Shown here one piece after another: positions 33,548-42,370 of a stretch of DNA of 64,000 nt. The DNA lies in the NCBI GenBank assembly GCA_964447605.1, contig CAYUTA010000003.1:1-64000 (forward strand). The letters run 5' to 3'. Position 1 is the first letter of the stretch; each line of letters begins with the position of its first letter. Source of the stretch: CAYUTA01 sp964447605. GTDB taxonomy: Bacteria > Bacillota > Clostridia > Christensenellales > CAG-138. The notes beneath the pieces are model-generated. The model did no database searches. It saw only the letters and a program-made list of their open reading frames with translations, and was not told the origin of the DNA. A program made the translations under genes and the position numbers.

Positions 33548-36541
33548 CTAGTCGTTGGCCTTCATGGATTCCACCATGCTGATGCGTCTGATCTTGGGCA
33601 GCATCAGCAGCTCCACAAGGAAGGTAAACAGCAGCGTTACGGCCGCGGCAATCAAATAGCTCCTGAAATAGAGCGTGCGGCCGAACATGACCGCTTCCAC
33701 CTCGGCGGTCTGAATGACAAACGCGTGCAGCCACTTGCCAAAAACAAAGCCGGCCAGCGCGCCGAAAATGCTCAGCACGGTTGTTTCACGGTAGATATAG
33801 CCGGCCACTTCGCGCTCATAAAAGCCGAGCACCTTGATGGTCGCAAGCTCCTTTTTACGCTCGGAAATATTGATATTGGTCAGGTTGTAGAGCACGATGA
33901 CGGCCAGCGCGCCCGCCGAGATAATGAGCACATAGATGATATAGTTGATGTTGCCGATGAGGTTGTCGAAGCTGTCCTTGATGGAGCTGTTGAACGATAC
34001 CAGCGAAACATCGTCGTCGGACAGCAGTTCCTTGGCAATGGCGTTATGCGCGGCCTCATCGTTGCTTGCGGCCTTTGCGATGACCTTGTTGTATTCGGGC
34101 GGCATATGAAACGCGGACGTATAGGCGCTTTGGCTGATAAACACATAGCTTGCCACATAATTTTCCGTGATGCCTGTGACTTTCAGCTGCGCTTCCCCGC
34201 CGTCGTCGGGGATGAGCGTGAACGAATCGCCAATGCGAAGGCCAAGCTGTTCGCACATTTTTTCGGTCAGTACAACCGAGTTCTCGTCAAACGGCACGTC
34301 GTTGCCGCTGACGCGCTCGCGCAGCACAATGTGTTCCTTGAGCCGCTCAGGCTGCTTCGGCACATAGATGGTTGTGGATTCGGAGCCGTTGGGCGTGGTT
34401 ACCGTCGCGCCCTCGTTATGCACCTCGGTATAGCTTGCGATCCTTTGCGGATCGTCAAGGTAAGCGCGAAGCGTCTCGTTTTCATTAAGCGCCTCGTCAT
34501 TTTTCAGCGAGATGGTCATATCGTATTGATACAACTCTAAAAACTGCTTGTCTACGATGTCGTTGATGGAGTCGCGCAGGCCAAAGCCGGTCAGCAGCAG
34601 CGCCGTGCAGCCCGCGATTCCAAACACGGTCATATACAGCCGCTTTTTGTAGCGGAAAATGTTGCGGCAAGTCACCTTTTGCGTAAACTTGAGACGGTTC
34701 CAGATAAACGGAACGCGTTCCAGCAGGATGCGCTTGCCCTCCTCGGGCACGCGCGGCAGCATCAAAAGCGAGGGTTTTTCCTTGAGCTGCGAAAGACAGG
34801 CCGCCAGCGTAGCCAGGGTGGTGCACAAAACCGCCACGGGCGCGATGGTCAGCGCCTCGTTCCAACGGAACGCGGTGACGATTGGCGGCAGCGTATACAT
34901 CATGTTGTACGCCCGGCTGATTACGGCCGGCAGCACCTTGAAGCCGCCTATAATGCCGATGATACAGCCGAGCAGGCTGGCCCACAGGCTATAGCCAAGG
35001 TAGTAGAGCAGGATGCGCCGGTCTCGGTAGCCAAGCGCCTTGAGGACGCCGATCTGCGTGCGTTCCTCCTCGACCATGCGCGTCATGGTCGTCAGGGCCA
35101 CGAGGGCGGCCACCAGGAAGAGGAAGATGGGAAAAACGCGCGCAATGGCGTCTATCTTCTCCGTGTTGCTCTTATAGCTGGCATAGCTGACCAGATCGGT
35201 GCGGTCGAGTACGATCCATTCCGGCTCATCGAGATCGTCGAGCTCGCGCTGCGCGTCGTCCAGCTTCTGCTGCGCGTCGGCAATCTGCGTCTCAGCGTCC
35301 AGCTTGGCCTCGGCGTAGTCGATCTCCGCGTTATTGAGCTTGAATTCCGCCTCGGAAATCTTGATGCGGCCCTCCTCCAGCTCCTCCTCGCCTTCGTAGA
35401 GCTTTTTGCGTGCGGAGCCCAGCGCATGGCTGCCGCTTTGCTCCGCATCGTCGATGGATTCGGTCATGGCCTTAACCATATAGTCCGGCAGGCCGCCGGC
35501 CACTGCCGCAAGATCCCGGCGCGCGTCCGCGATTTCGGTGAAAAAGTCGGCCTTGCCCTGATAATACTTGCCCTTTGCGTAATTAAATTTGGCCTCGCCT
35601 TCGGCAAAGTCCTCCTTGGCGTCGCCAAGCTCGACATGCGCGTCGTCCAGCTTTTTGCGCGCGTCGGCAAGGTCTTCCTCCGCGTCCGCTCTCGCTTCGT
35701 CAAGCTCCGCCTGCGCGTCGTCGATTTCCTGCTGCGCCTCCTCCTTGACCTCGACATAGCGCAGCGTGCTGCGTTCCGCGCCGATTGGATCGAGCGCGTC
35801 GGCCATATCGTCAAGCAGGTTCTCATATGCCTTGGAAAACGCGTCCATACCATCCGTCTGCCGGAGCGCAAGGAACGCGTCGGTGTAGACGTCGAGCGCG
35901 TAACACGCCTCGCCGGCAAAGAAGACAAGCTCCACGTTGCCCGCGCCCACGCCGGAGGGCTCGGTTTCCACGGTCATGTAGTAAGGCGAACGCACAAGCC
36001 CCGTGACCGTGAACCGTTCGACGGAATAGGTGTCCGCACGGTCGTCATAATCGGGCGTTGCTTTGGAAATGGTATACGCTTCGCCCACGCTGTGATGCTG
36101 GGTGTAAGCATTGCGGCTGAGCAGCAGCACCTCGTCCGGCGCTTCGGGCATGCGCCCTTCCACGAGCACAAAGTCGTTGAGAAACGCCTCCGTACCGCGC
36201 AGCGCAAGCGGCACGCCATACAGGCGCGAGACATAGTCCGTACCGTCGGAGCCGGTTAAAATGACGTCGGTCACATAGGCGGGCATCACGGTTTTAACGC
36301 CGTCGAACGCATGCAGCGTTTTGATGTCCTCCTCGGTGAGGCCGAGCGTGCCCTTGACATCCACGTCCATGAGAGACGTTTCCTCAAAATACTGATCGAC
36401 GGTCAGCTTCATGTCCGGCGCGGTCGCCAGAAGACCCGCCAGAAAGCCCGCGCCGATGACGACGATGCCGAGGATGGAAAGAAATCTTGCCAGGGTGGAG
36501 CGGACCGCCCTGTGCTGAAGCTTGGAATAGGATTTTTTCAC
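33548..36541 (-). CDS. FtsX-like ABC transporter permease with long coiled-coil domain
   Basis: 997-residue membrane protein of the MacB/FtsX class. One N-terminal helix (residues about 20-45) is followed by an extracytoplasmic domain in which residues about 265-437 form a long antiparallel coiled coil made of repeated DA-x-x-x-LDDA heptads, with a turn near residue 355. The rest holds two FtsX permease domains (VALTTMTRMVEEERTQIG and the C-terminal ISERKKELATIKVLGFYE). I chose GTG 36541, 4 nt after the ATPase stop; TTG 36565 would overlap the ATPase. It works with the ATPase as a mechanotransmitter or exporter; the substrate is unknown. Confidence 0.88.
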   Translation of the reverse strand: MKKSYSKLQHRAVRSTLARFLSILGIVVIGAGFLAGLLATAPDMKLTVDQYFEETSLMDVDVKGTLGLTEEDIKTLHAFDGVKTVMPAYVTDVILTGSDGTDYVSRLYGVPLALRGTEAFLNDFVLVEGRMPEAPDEVLLLSRNAYTQHHSVGEAYTISKATPDYDDRADTYSVERFTVTGLVRSPYYMTVETEPSGVGAGNVELVFFAGEACYALDVYTDAFLALRQTDGMDAFSKAYENLLDDMADALDPIGAERSTLRYVEVKEEAQQEIDDAQAELDEARADAEEDLADARKKLDDAHVELGDAKEDFAEGEAKFNYAKGKYYQGKADFFTEIADARRDLAAVAGGLPDYMVKAMTESIDDAEQSGSHALGSARKKLYEGEEELEEGRIKISEAEFKLNNAEIDYAEAKLDAETQIADAQQKLDDAQRELDDLDEPEWIVLDRTDLVSYASYKSNTEKIDAIARVFPIFLFLVAALVALTTMTRMVEEERTQIGVLKALGYRDRRILLYYLGYSLWASLLGCIIGIIGGFKVLPAVISRAYNMMYTLPPIVTAFRWNEALTIAPVAVLCTTLATLAACLSQLKEKPSLLMLPRVPEEGKRILLERVPFIWNRLKFTQKVTCRNIFRYKKRLYMTVFGIAGCTALLLTGFGLRDSINDIVDKQFLELYQYDMTISLKNDEALNENETLRAYLDDPQRIASYTEVHNEGATVTTPNGSESTTIYVPKQPERLKEHIVLRERVSGNDVPFDENSVVLTEKMCEQLGLRIGDSFTLIPDDGGEAQLKVTGITENYVASYVFISQSAYTSAFHMPPEYNKVIAKAASNDEAAHNAIAKELLSDDDVSLVSFNSSIKDSFDNLIGNINYIIYVLIISAGALAVIVLYNLTNINISERKKELATIKVLGFYEREVAGYIYRETTVLSIFGALAGFVFGKWLHAFVIQTAEVEAVMFGRTLYFRSYLIAAAVTLLFTFLVELLMLPKIRRISMVESMKAND

Positions 36542-36545
36542 TGGC

Positions 36546-37250
36546 TTACCACTCAATTTGCGCAATCGGCAGCGGCTGCTCGTTGAGCGTGATGCGTTGC
36601 GCCTGCCCGTTGCGGATATGTATCACGCGGTCGGCCATAGCCGTCAGCGCCTGATTGTGCGTGATGACGATGACGGTCTTGCCCGTATTGCGGCACGTAT
36701 CCTGTAATAGCTGTAAAATCGTTTTGCCCGTTTGATAATCGAGCGCGCCGGTCGGCTCGTCGCACAGCAAAATTTTCGGGTTCTTGGCCAGCGCGCGCGC
36801 AATGGAAACACGCTGCTGCTCGCCTCCGGAAAGCTGCGCGGGAAAGTTGTTGATCCGCCTGGCCAGCCCCACGTCGGTAAGCGTTTTTTTTGCGTCGAGC
36901 GGATCACGGCAGATCTCGCTTGCCAGCTCCACGTTTTCAAGCGCGGTCAGGTTCTGCACAAGATTATAAAACTGAAACACAAAGCCCACGTCATAGCGGC
37001 GGTAGGTGGTCAGCTGCCTGCTGTCGTAACCGCTGATGAGGTTGCCGTCGAGCCAGACCTCGCCCTCGTCGCAGGTATCCATGCCGCCGAGAATGTTGAG
37101 CAGGGTCGTTTTGCCTGCGCCGGAGGGGCCGACCACCACGCAGAATTCGCCTTTTTCAATGGCCAGGTTGATGTGGTCGGCAGCCGCAACGGCTTGGCCG
37201 CCCATCGTAAAATACTTACAAACGTCCTTGCAGACGAGAAATTCGGACAT
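36546..37250 (-). CDS. MacB/LolD-type ABC transporter ATPase
   Basis: 234-residue NBD with Walker A GPSGAGKTT near residue 45, signature LSGGEQQRVSIARAL and Walker B ILLCDEPTGALD, the standard pattern for ATPases of FtsX-like permeases. The ATG 37250 follows GGAGGATCACC; an earlier in-frame start has no such site. The promoter at 37281-37309 lies just upstream and drives it together with the permease gene. Confidence 0.93.
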   Translation of the reverse strand: MSEFLVCKDVCKYFTMGGQAVAAADHINLAIEKGEFCVVVGPSGAGKTTLLNILGGMDTCDEGEVWLDGNLISGYDSRQLTTYRRYDVGFVFQFYNLVQNLTALENVELASEICRDPLDAKKTLTDVGLARRINNFPAQLSGGEQQRVSIARALAKNPKILLCDEPTGALDYQTGKTILQLLQDTCRNTGKTVIVITHNQALTAMADRVIHIRNGQAQRITLNEQPLPIAQIEW

Positions 37251-37280
37251 GGTGATCCTCCAAACTACGCTATCTTGTTT

Positions 37281-37309
37281 ATTATAGAGAACCATGCAAA
37301 AAAAAGCAA
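37281..37309 (-). promoter_or_regulatory. Promoter of the FtsX-like transporter operon
   Basis: On the minus strand, TTGCTT (37309-37304) and a perfect TATAAT (37286-37281) are spaced by 17 nt, about 30 nt before the ATPase start. Confidence 0.72.
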
Positions 37310-37385
37310 CGTTTCAGTCCCCTGTCGGAGCCCCATAATCGCGGAAGGATGTGGTAAATTTGTGTCGTTTTTGCGGCAAAACAAG

Positions 37386-38159
37386 CTATCGGTACAGCAG
37401 GCGGTCAAAAAGCTGACGGAATGCGCATGCGTCGCCGCTGGTTAAAAAAGCCGTTTCGCCGCAGCCCGCGCCGTTTGACAGCCCCTGCTCTTCGAGCACA
37501 TGCCGGAGCTGGACCGCGGTTGCGTCGTTGCCGTCGTAAATTTGCGCCTCGCCGTCAAAATGCAGCCTTGTATAGCGCGCGATCGCGTCGCGGATGAAAA
37601 CATAGTGCGTGCAGCCGAGCACGACGCCGTCGATGGTCATGCCCCAATAGGGCCTGAGATAACCGTCCAGCAGGTCGTCGAACGCGTCCTCGGCAAAAAT
37701 ACCCTTCTCGATGCGGTCGACCAGCCCGGGGCAGGGGACGTTGATCACGCGCGCGGGGTCGGGCATGCGGCTCTGCAGCGCAAGATAGCGCGCAAGCCGG
37801 GTGGTTGCGCGCGTGGCGAGCATGAGCACCCGGCCGCGGCCCGGCGCGATACAGGCGGGCTTGATGGCCGGTTCCACGCTGACCACGGGAACGTCGAGTT
37901 CTTCTCGGATGGTACGGATGCAGGTGGCCGTGGCGGTGTTGCAGGCGATGACGATGGCTTTTGCCCCGGCGCTCAGCAGCGTATGCACGCAGGAAAGCGT
38001 CAACCGCGTGATATCGTCCTCGGAGCGGTCTCCATAGGGCGCGTTGCGGTTGTCGCCGTAGTAGATATAGTTTTCGTGGGGCAGCAGTCGCAGCGCGCTG
38101 CGCAACACGCTGATGCCGCCCAGACCGGAATCGAAGAAGCCGACGGGGCGCGCGTCCAT
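37386..38159 (-). CDS. murI: Glutamate racemase
   Basis: 257-residue cofactor-independent racemase that makes D-glutamate for peptidoglycan. The family active-site elements are visible: FFDSGLGG at the N-terminus, the first catalytic Cys in VIACNTATAT near residue 70, and the second in VLGCTHY near residue 180. The ATG 38159 is chosen because GGGGAGGA lies upstream; the long open extension is unlike the family. It lies alone on the minus strand between envelope genes. Confidence 0.93.
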   Translation of the reverse strand: MDARPVGFFDSGLGGISVLRSALRLLPHENYIYYGDNRNAPYGDRSEDDITRLTLSCVHTLLSAGAKAIVIACNTATATCIRTIREELDVPVVSVEPAIKPACIAPGRGRVLMLATRATTRLARYLALQSRMPDPARVINVPCPGLVDRIEKGIFAEDAFDDLLDGYLRPYWGMTIDGVVLGCTHYVFIRDAIARYTRLHFDGEAQIYDGNDATAVQLRHVLEEQGLSNGAGCGETAFLTSGDACAFRQLFDRLLYR

Positions 38160-38322
38160 AAATGTTCCTCCCCTATGTGATGAAGCGTCCGGGTCAAAGG
38201 CTTTGCAGGGCAAAAACGGATATTGACCGTTGTGCTTTTGCCAAACAGGCCGGTAAATCGTCAGGTTTCCGGCGCTTCTTTCCATGAAGCGAAAATGCGA
38301 ATGCGCCGTTGCATTTTACCGC

Positions 38323-38580
38323 TTACTTTTTGCCCAGAAGGATCCGGCACAGAATAATCAGCAGGCAGGCGCCGCCGACGGCGACGAGTATCCCGCCCAG
38401 CGAGAGGATGTTGCTCCGGCCGATGCCGAGCAGGCTGGCAACCCAGCCGCCCAGCGCGCTGCCCGCAATGCCGATGACGATATTGCGCAGCAGCCCACCC
38501 CTGCTCCTCATGATTTTGCTTGCGGCCCAGCCGGCAAGCGCGCCGACGGCCAGATATACGATCAGGCTCCAAAGCGTCAT
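38323..38580 (-). CDS. GlsB/YeaQ/YmgE family membrane protein
   Basis: 85-residue protein with three hydrophobic segments rich in Gly (AVGALAGWAASKIM, IVIGIAGSALGGWVASLLGI, then VAVGGACLLIILCRIL). The pattern is that of the transglycosylase-associated/GlsB stress membrane family. GGAGGGATTGAC is an excellent ribosome binding site. Such proteins are induced in envelope or acid stress in other bacteria; function here is unproven. Confidence 0.9.
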   Translation of the reverse strand: MTLWSLIVYLAVGALAGWAASKIMRSRGGLLRNIVIGIAGSALGGWVASLLGIGRSNILSLGGILVAVGGACLLIILCRILLGKK

Positions 38581-38757
38581 GTCAATCCCTCCACATCCGC
38601 CAAGTGTATGCGTATGAAACGGTCGTACATATTATAGCGGCTTGCCGCAGACGCGTCAATGCGTCCTGATGTTGACGCATCGCGCGCAGTCCGCGGCAGG
38701 CCGCAGGGAGGGGCGTTCTACCGGAATTTCACCGTAACCGCACGGCGGCGGCTCCGT

Positions 38758-39918
38758 TTAGCGCGCGCCGGATGCGGCGTATTGCAGGCAGGTTTGGCCA
38801 ACGGGCGTATAGGCGCTTGTACAAACGCGGCCGAAGATATCCGCCGCGGCAAAGGGATTGATCCGGGAACGCTGGCGCGCCTGCATCCGGCGGCGCAGAG
38901 ATGGGTCGACGAGCAGCTTTGCCGCCTGCACGGCAGCCGATTCCGGCGTATTGCCGCCAAGCGCGAGTCCCTGGCTTTCAAAGAAGCGCACGTTTTCGGC
39001 TTCCCAGCCGGGGATGGGCGCCGTGAGCACGAGTGGAACGCCATGCACGGCGGCTTCCGTAGCGGAGAGGCCCCCCGGCTTGCTCAAAAGCACGTCGCAT
39101 GCGTCCATATACAGCGGAATCTGGTTGGTAAAACCTCGCGCAACGACGCGTCCGGAAGCGCTGTAATGTTCCTCGACAGCAGCGCGGAGACGGTCGTTGT
39201 TGCCGCACATGAGCAGCACGCACGCCTGCTGCGGCAGCGTGTTAAGCAGCGCGCCGATCTGCTCGAACGCACTGCCAAAGCCCATGCTGCCGGTCATGAC
39301 CATTGCGACGGGGTGATTTTGCGGCAGCCGGAGCTGCGCCCTTGCGGCGGCTTTATTCGCATGGGCAAGGAACTGAGCGGAAACTGGAATGCCCGTTTCA
39401 AACAGACGGTTACCCGGAACGCCGCTTTTGAGGAAATCCCAGCGTAGCCGCTCGTGCGGGATGAACCAGCCGTCCAGCTCGGTTTCTGCGACAAAGGGCG
39501 CGCAAGCATAATCCGTTGCCACAAAGTATGCGGGCAGGCCGGGGTCAATGGTGCGCTTGATGCTGGTCAGCGTCAGCGCCGGGAATACGTGCGTGGCAAT
39601 GACCGTGTCGAAGCCGTTTTGGCGGATGTAGCGCATCAGCTTGGCTGCGCAGCGCGCGTTGGAGCGGTAGCAGGGCGAGGGCTTGTCGGCCTGCGTCATC
39701 TGCTCGGCCACGCGGTTGCCCCAGGCAAACAGCTGCGGCGCATACAGCGCGCTTTTGACGTGAATCTCCTCAATGGCCTTTGACCCGGCCTTGGAGGAAA
39801 GCGCCAGCGCATCGATCATCTCACAGGGGATGCCGCGGCGCTCCGCCTGCTGTATCAGCGCCCGCCCGGCGGAGTTATGTCCCGCGCCGTTATTGGAGGA
39901 CAGGATCAGAAGCCGCAT
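38758..39918 (-). CDS. Diacylglycerol glucosyltransferase/MGDG synthase-like protein (UgtP-type)
   Basis: 386-residue GT28-type glycosyltransferase. The MGDG-synthase N-terminal domain starts RLLILSSNNGAGHNSAGRAL, and the C-terminal UDP-sugar domain contains MVMTGSMGFG and DVLLSKPGGLSATEA. It transfers sugars from UDP-sugars to a lipid on the inner membrane face, making glycolipid anchors in Firmicutes. The ATG 39918 follows AGGAGGCG and overlaps the acyltransferase-like gene by 29 nt, indicating tight coupling. The exact lipid acceptor may be diacylglycerol or another isoprenoid/lipid. Confidence 0.88.
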   Translation of the reverse strand: MRLLILSSNNGAGHNSAGRALIQQAERRGIPCEMIDALALSSKAGSKAIEEIHVKSALYAPQLFAWGNRVAEQMTQADKPSPCYRSNARCAAKLMRYIRQNGFDTVIATHVFPALTLTSIKRTIDPGLPAYFVATDYACAPFVAETELDGWFIPHERLRWDFLKSGVPGNRLFETGIPVSAQFLAHANKAAARAQLRLPQNHPVAMVMTGSMGFGSAFEQIGALLNTLPQQACVLLMCGNNDRLRAAVEEHYSASGRVVARGFTNQIPLYMDACDVLLSKPGGLSATEAAVHGVPLVLTAPIPGWEAENVRFFESQGLALGGNTPESAAVQAAKLLVDPSLRRRMQARQRSRINPFAAADIFGRVCTSAYTPVGQTCLQYAASGAR

Positions 39919-40438
39919 GGCCAACGCCTCCTTTGCTGACGGAATCGGCGGCCGAAGCCGCCGCGCGGGCGCCGCTGACGCGCGTATACATGCGCACAAG
40001 GCGCGGGCGGTTATACCGCTGAATCATGATGAACGGAATATTGGAAAGCCCGTACAGCATGGTGCAGCACACGCCGGCCGGCGTGTGGAGCGCAAGCAGC
40101 AGCAGGGGGCTGATCAGCAGCAGCAGCCAGTGTACAAACTCCGCTACGCAGGTTTCGCGGATCAGGCTGAGAAAATGCGCCGGCGTACAGTCGCCGCAGA
40201 TGCGTTTTTCCACAGTGGACCGGACGTGCCTGCTCTTGTCGGGCAGCTTATTTTTCCACCGCTCGATATGCAGCCTGTTATAAAACCTGCCGTTTAGCTC
40301 CCATGCGTATGGCGCATAGGGAAATTTTACGTGGTCGAACGCCGCGCGGGGCAACGCTTCGCCCAAAACATGCGCAAGAATGCCGATTATGCCTGCCAGT
40401 AATATAAAGGCAACCAGCTCACGCAACACCGTCTCCAT
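39890..40438 (-). CDS. CrtO-like glycosyl-diaponeurosporenoate acyltransferase family protein
   Basis: 182-residue membrane protein. A hydrophobic N-terminal segment (LVAFILLAGIIGILAHVL) is followed by RFYNRLHIERWKNKLPDKS, then two hydrophobic segments and NIPFIMIQRYNRPRL. The RxxWKxxLP and YNRPRL blocks are those of the staphyloxanthin-type CrtO acyltransferase family. No carotenoid genes are in view, and the gene overlaps a glycolipid glucosyltransferase, so acylation of a glycolipid is a plausible role (inference). The ATG 40438 follows AAGGGGGTG. The family call is from memory of motifs. Confidence 0.75.
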   Translation of the reverse strand: METVLRELVAFILLAGIIGILAHVLGEALPRAAFDHVKFPYAPYAWELNGRFYNRLHIERWKNKLPDKSRHVRSTVEKRICGDCTPAHFLSLIRETCVAEFVHWLLLLISPLLLLALHTPAGVCCTMLYGLSNIPFIMIQRYNRPRLVRMYTRVSGARAAASAADSVSKGGVGHAASDPVLQ

Positions 40439-40518
40439 GTGGACACCCCCTTTGTAAAGATGATTTTGACATGTGGCCACCGCCCTCAATTGTCAAAAAG
40501 CATGGTATTTTATGTAGA

Positions 40519-40554
40519 TTAACCCAATGTTAACCTCAGTTAATATTGACTTAA
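40519..40554. promoter_or_regulatory. Four phased TTAA direct repeats, candidate response-regulator operator
   Basis: TTAA occurs at 40519, 40530, 40540 and 40551, spaced by 11, 10 and 11 nt. The best units read TTAAC; they end over the -35 of the promoter at 40546. Helically phased direct repeats are how PhoB/PhoP-type regulators bind, so autoregulation by the downstream OmpR-type regulator is plausible. Confidence 0.55.
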
Positions 40555-40575
40555 TATGCAAAAATTATATTTAAT
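40546..40575 (+). promoter_or_regulatory. Promoter of the two-component/serine hydrolase operon
   Basis: TTGACT (40546-40551) and TTTAAT (40570-40575) are spaced by 18 nt. The surrounding region is AT-rich, in contrast to its neighbours. Confidence 0.65.
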
Positions 40576-40619
40576 AGAAAGAAAACGCCCTGATTTTTTA
40601 TAAATGGAGAGGATGCCGC

Positions 40620-41291
40620 ATGCCAAACATTCTGATTGTGGAGGATGACGCCGCGCTTAACAGGCTCATGCAGACCGTGCTGAAACGGGACGGCTATTCG
40701 GTATATACCGCCGAAAACGGCGAGCGGGCGCTTGCGTTAATGGACCGCGTGCATATCGACCTGATCGTGTCGGACGTGATGATGCCGGTCATGGACGGGT
40801 ATGCGCTGCTGGACGCGCTGCGCGGCGCGCAATACCAGCTTCCCATCCTGTTTGTCACGGCCAAGGGCAGCTTCGACGATAAAAGCCGCGGGTTCACCCT
40901 CGGCGTGGACGATTATATGGTCAAACCCATCGATATCAACGAAATGGCGCTGCGCGTGGCCGCGCTTTTACGCCGTTCCCAGATTGCAAACGAGCGCAGG
41001 ATGACCGTGGGCGGCACCGTGCTTGACGCAGACGCGCTGACCGTCAGCTTAGGCGGATATACGCAGGCATTGCCGCAAAAGGAGTTCCAGCTGCTGTTCA
41101 AGCTGCTCAGCTACCCGAACCGCGTGTTCACACGCTTTGAGATCATGGACGAGATCTGGGGCTTCGACTCCGAAAGCGATGAAAAAACCATCAATGTGCA
41201 CATCAGCAAGCTGCGCGGCCGGTTTGAAGACAACCCGGATTTTGCCATCGAAACCGTGCGAGGACTCGGCTACAAGGCGGTGATATTATGA
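40620..41291 (+). CDS. OmpR/PhoB family response regulator
   Basis: 223-residue regulator with a receiver domain (acidic pair near residue 9, phosphoacceptor Asp52 in LIVSDVMMPVMDG, conserved Lys in FVTAKGSF) and a C-terminal winged helix (RFEIMDEIWGFDSESDEKTINVH region, ending RGLGYKAVI). It is followed by its histidine kinase with a 4-nt overlap. TTAA repeats upstream suggest autoregulation. The signal is unknown. Confidence 0.94.
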   Translation: MPNILIVEDDAALNRLMQTVLKRDGYSVYTAENGERALALMDRVHIDLIVSDVMMPVMDGYALLDALRGAQYQLPILFVTAKGSFDDKSRGFTLGVDDYMVKPIDINEMALRVAALLRRSQIANERRMTVGGTVLDADALTVSLGGYTQALPQKEFQLLFKLLSYPNRVFTRFEIMDEIWGFDSESDEKTINVHISKLRGRFEDNPDFAIETVRGLGYKAVIL

Positions 41292-42370
41292 CGTTGCACT
41301 TCTCCGGCAAACCGGATAAACCGCGCGGAAGCGGGCGCTTTTCGCAGACGTTCTATCTCACGTGTTTCACATTTGCGGTGATGCTGATTATCGCGGGTAC
41401 GCTGTATGGTCTCTGGTGCATTTTTGACGGCATGCCCTGGTGGCAGAAAGACCGCGACGGTGTGCGGCTGACGATTCTGGTGCTGCTTGCCACAAGCGTG
41501 GTCCTTTCCGTGCTGCTTGTGCGGGTTTCGGGCGGGAAGATTCTTTTTTCGAGCACGCGGGCGCTCGGCGAGGCCAGCAGGCGTGTGGCCGCGGGCGACT
41601 TCAGCGTACGGCTGCCCGTACCGCGTGAGCGCGAGCTTGGCGAACTGGCCAACGCGTTCAACGGCATGGTCGAGCAGCTCGGTCGCCGGCAGATGCTTGC
41701 GAGCAGCTTTATTTCCAATGTATCGCATGAGTTCCGCAATCCGCTTTCGGCCATCCGCGGCTATGCACAGCTGCTGGAAAGCGATGCGCTCACACCGCGG
41801 CAGCGCGGGGAATACTGCGCGGTGATCGAGGAAAAAACGCTGGGGCTATCCCAGCTGGTGAGCAACATCCTGGAGCTGTCCCGGCTGGAGAACCAGGGCG
41901 CGGAGCCGGAGTGCGCGCGGTTTTCACTCGACGAGCAGATTCGTCAGAACGTGCTTGTGTGCGAAGCCGCGTGGCGGGACAGGCGGATCGACATGGAGGT
42001 ATCGCTCCAGCCGGCGGAATATTTCGGCCCCAAGACCCTGCTTTCGCAGGTATGGCAGAATCTCATAGACAACGCCATCAAATTTACGCCGCAGGGCGGA
42101 AGGGTGTCGGTCTTTCTGCTTGACGCCAGGGAGGAGGCCGTTGTACGCGTTACGGACACGGGCATAGGCATGGACGAGGAGACGCAAAGCCGCATGTTCG
42201 ATAAATTCTATCAGGGCGAAACCGGGCACAGCGGCGAGGGCAACGGACTTGGGCTGGCCATTGTGCAAAGCGTTTTGCGCCTGTGCGGCGCGCGGGTGGA
42301 AGTCGACAGCGCGCCGGGCGAGGGCACGACCATTGAGGTGCGGCTGCCAAAACGCGGGGAGGCTGTATGA
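41288..42370 (+). CDS. Membrane sensor histidine kinase
   Basis: 360-residue kinase with two N-terminal membrane segments (about residues 22-45 and 60-80) and only a very short external loop, then a HAMP-like linker, the H box VSHEFRNPLSAIRG with phosphoacceptor His147, the N box NLIDNAIKFTP, and the G boxes DTGIGMDEE and GEGNGLGLAIV. The short sensor loop suggests it senses within the membrane or through a partner. It overlaps the regulator and the serine hydrolase by 4 nt on each side, a cell-envelope sensing arrangement. Confidence 0.94.
   Translation: MTLHFSGKPDKPRGSGRFSQTFYLTCFTFAVMLIIAGTLYGLWCIFDGMPWWQKDRDGVRLTILVLLATSVVLSVLLVRVSGGKILFSSTRALGEASRRVAAGDFSVRLPVPRERELGELANAFNGMVEQLGRRQMLASSFISNVSHEFRNPLSAIRGYAQLLESDALTPRQRGEYCAVIEEKTLGLSQLVSNILELSRLENQGAEPECARFSLDEQIRQNVLVCEAAWRDRRIDMEVSLQPAEYFGPKTLLSQVWQNLIDNAIKFTPQGGRVSVFLLDAREEAVVRVTDTGIGMDEETQSRMFDKFYQGETGHSGEGNGLGLAIVQSVLRLCGARVEVDSAPGEGTTIEVRLPKRGEAV

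Noticed and set aside
34679..36259. 526-codon plus-strand open frame opposite the FtsX-like gene
   Set aside because: It mirrors the coiled-coil coding region; the repeated Leu/Val/Arg pattern is a product of the opposite strand's heptads.
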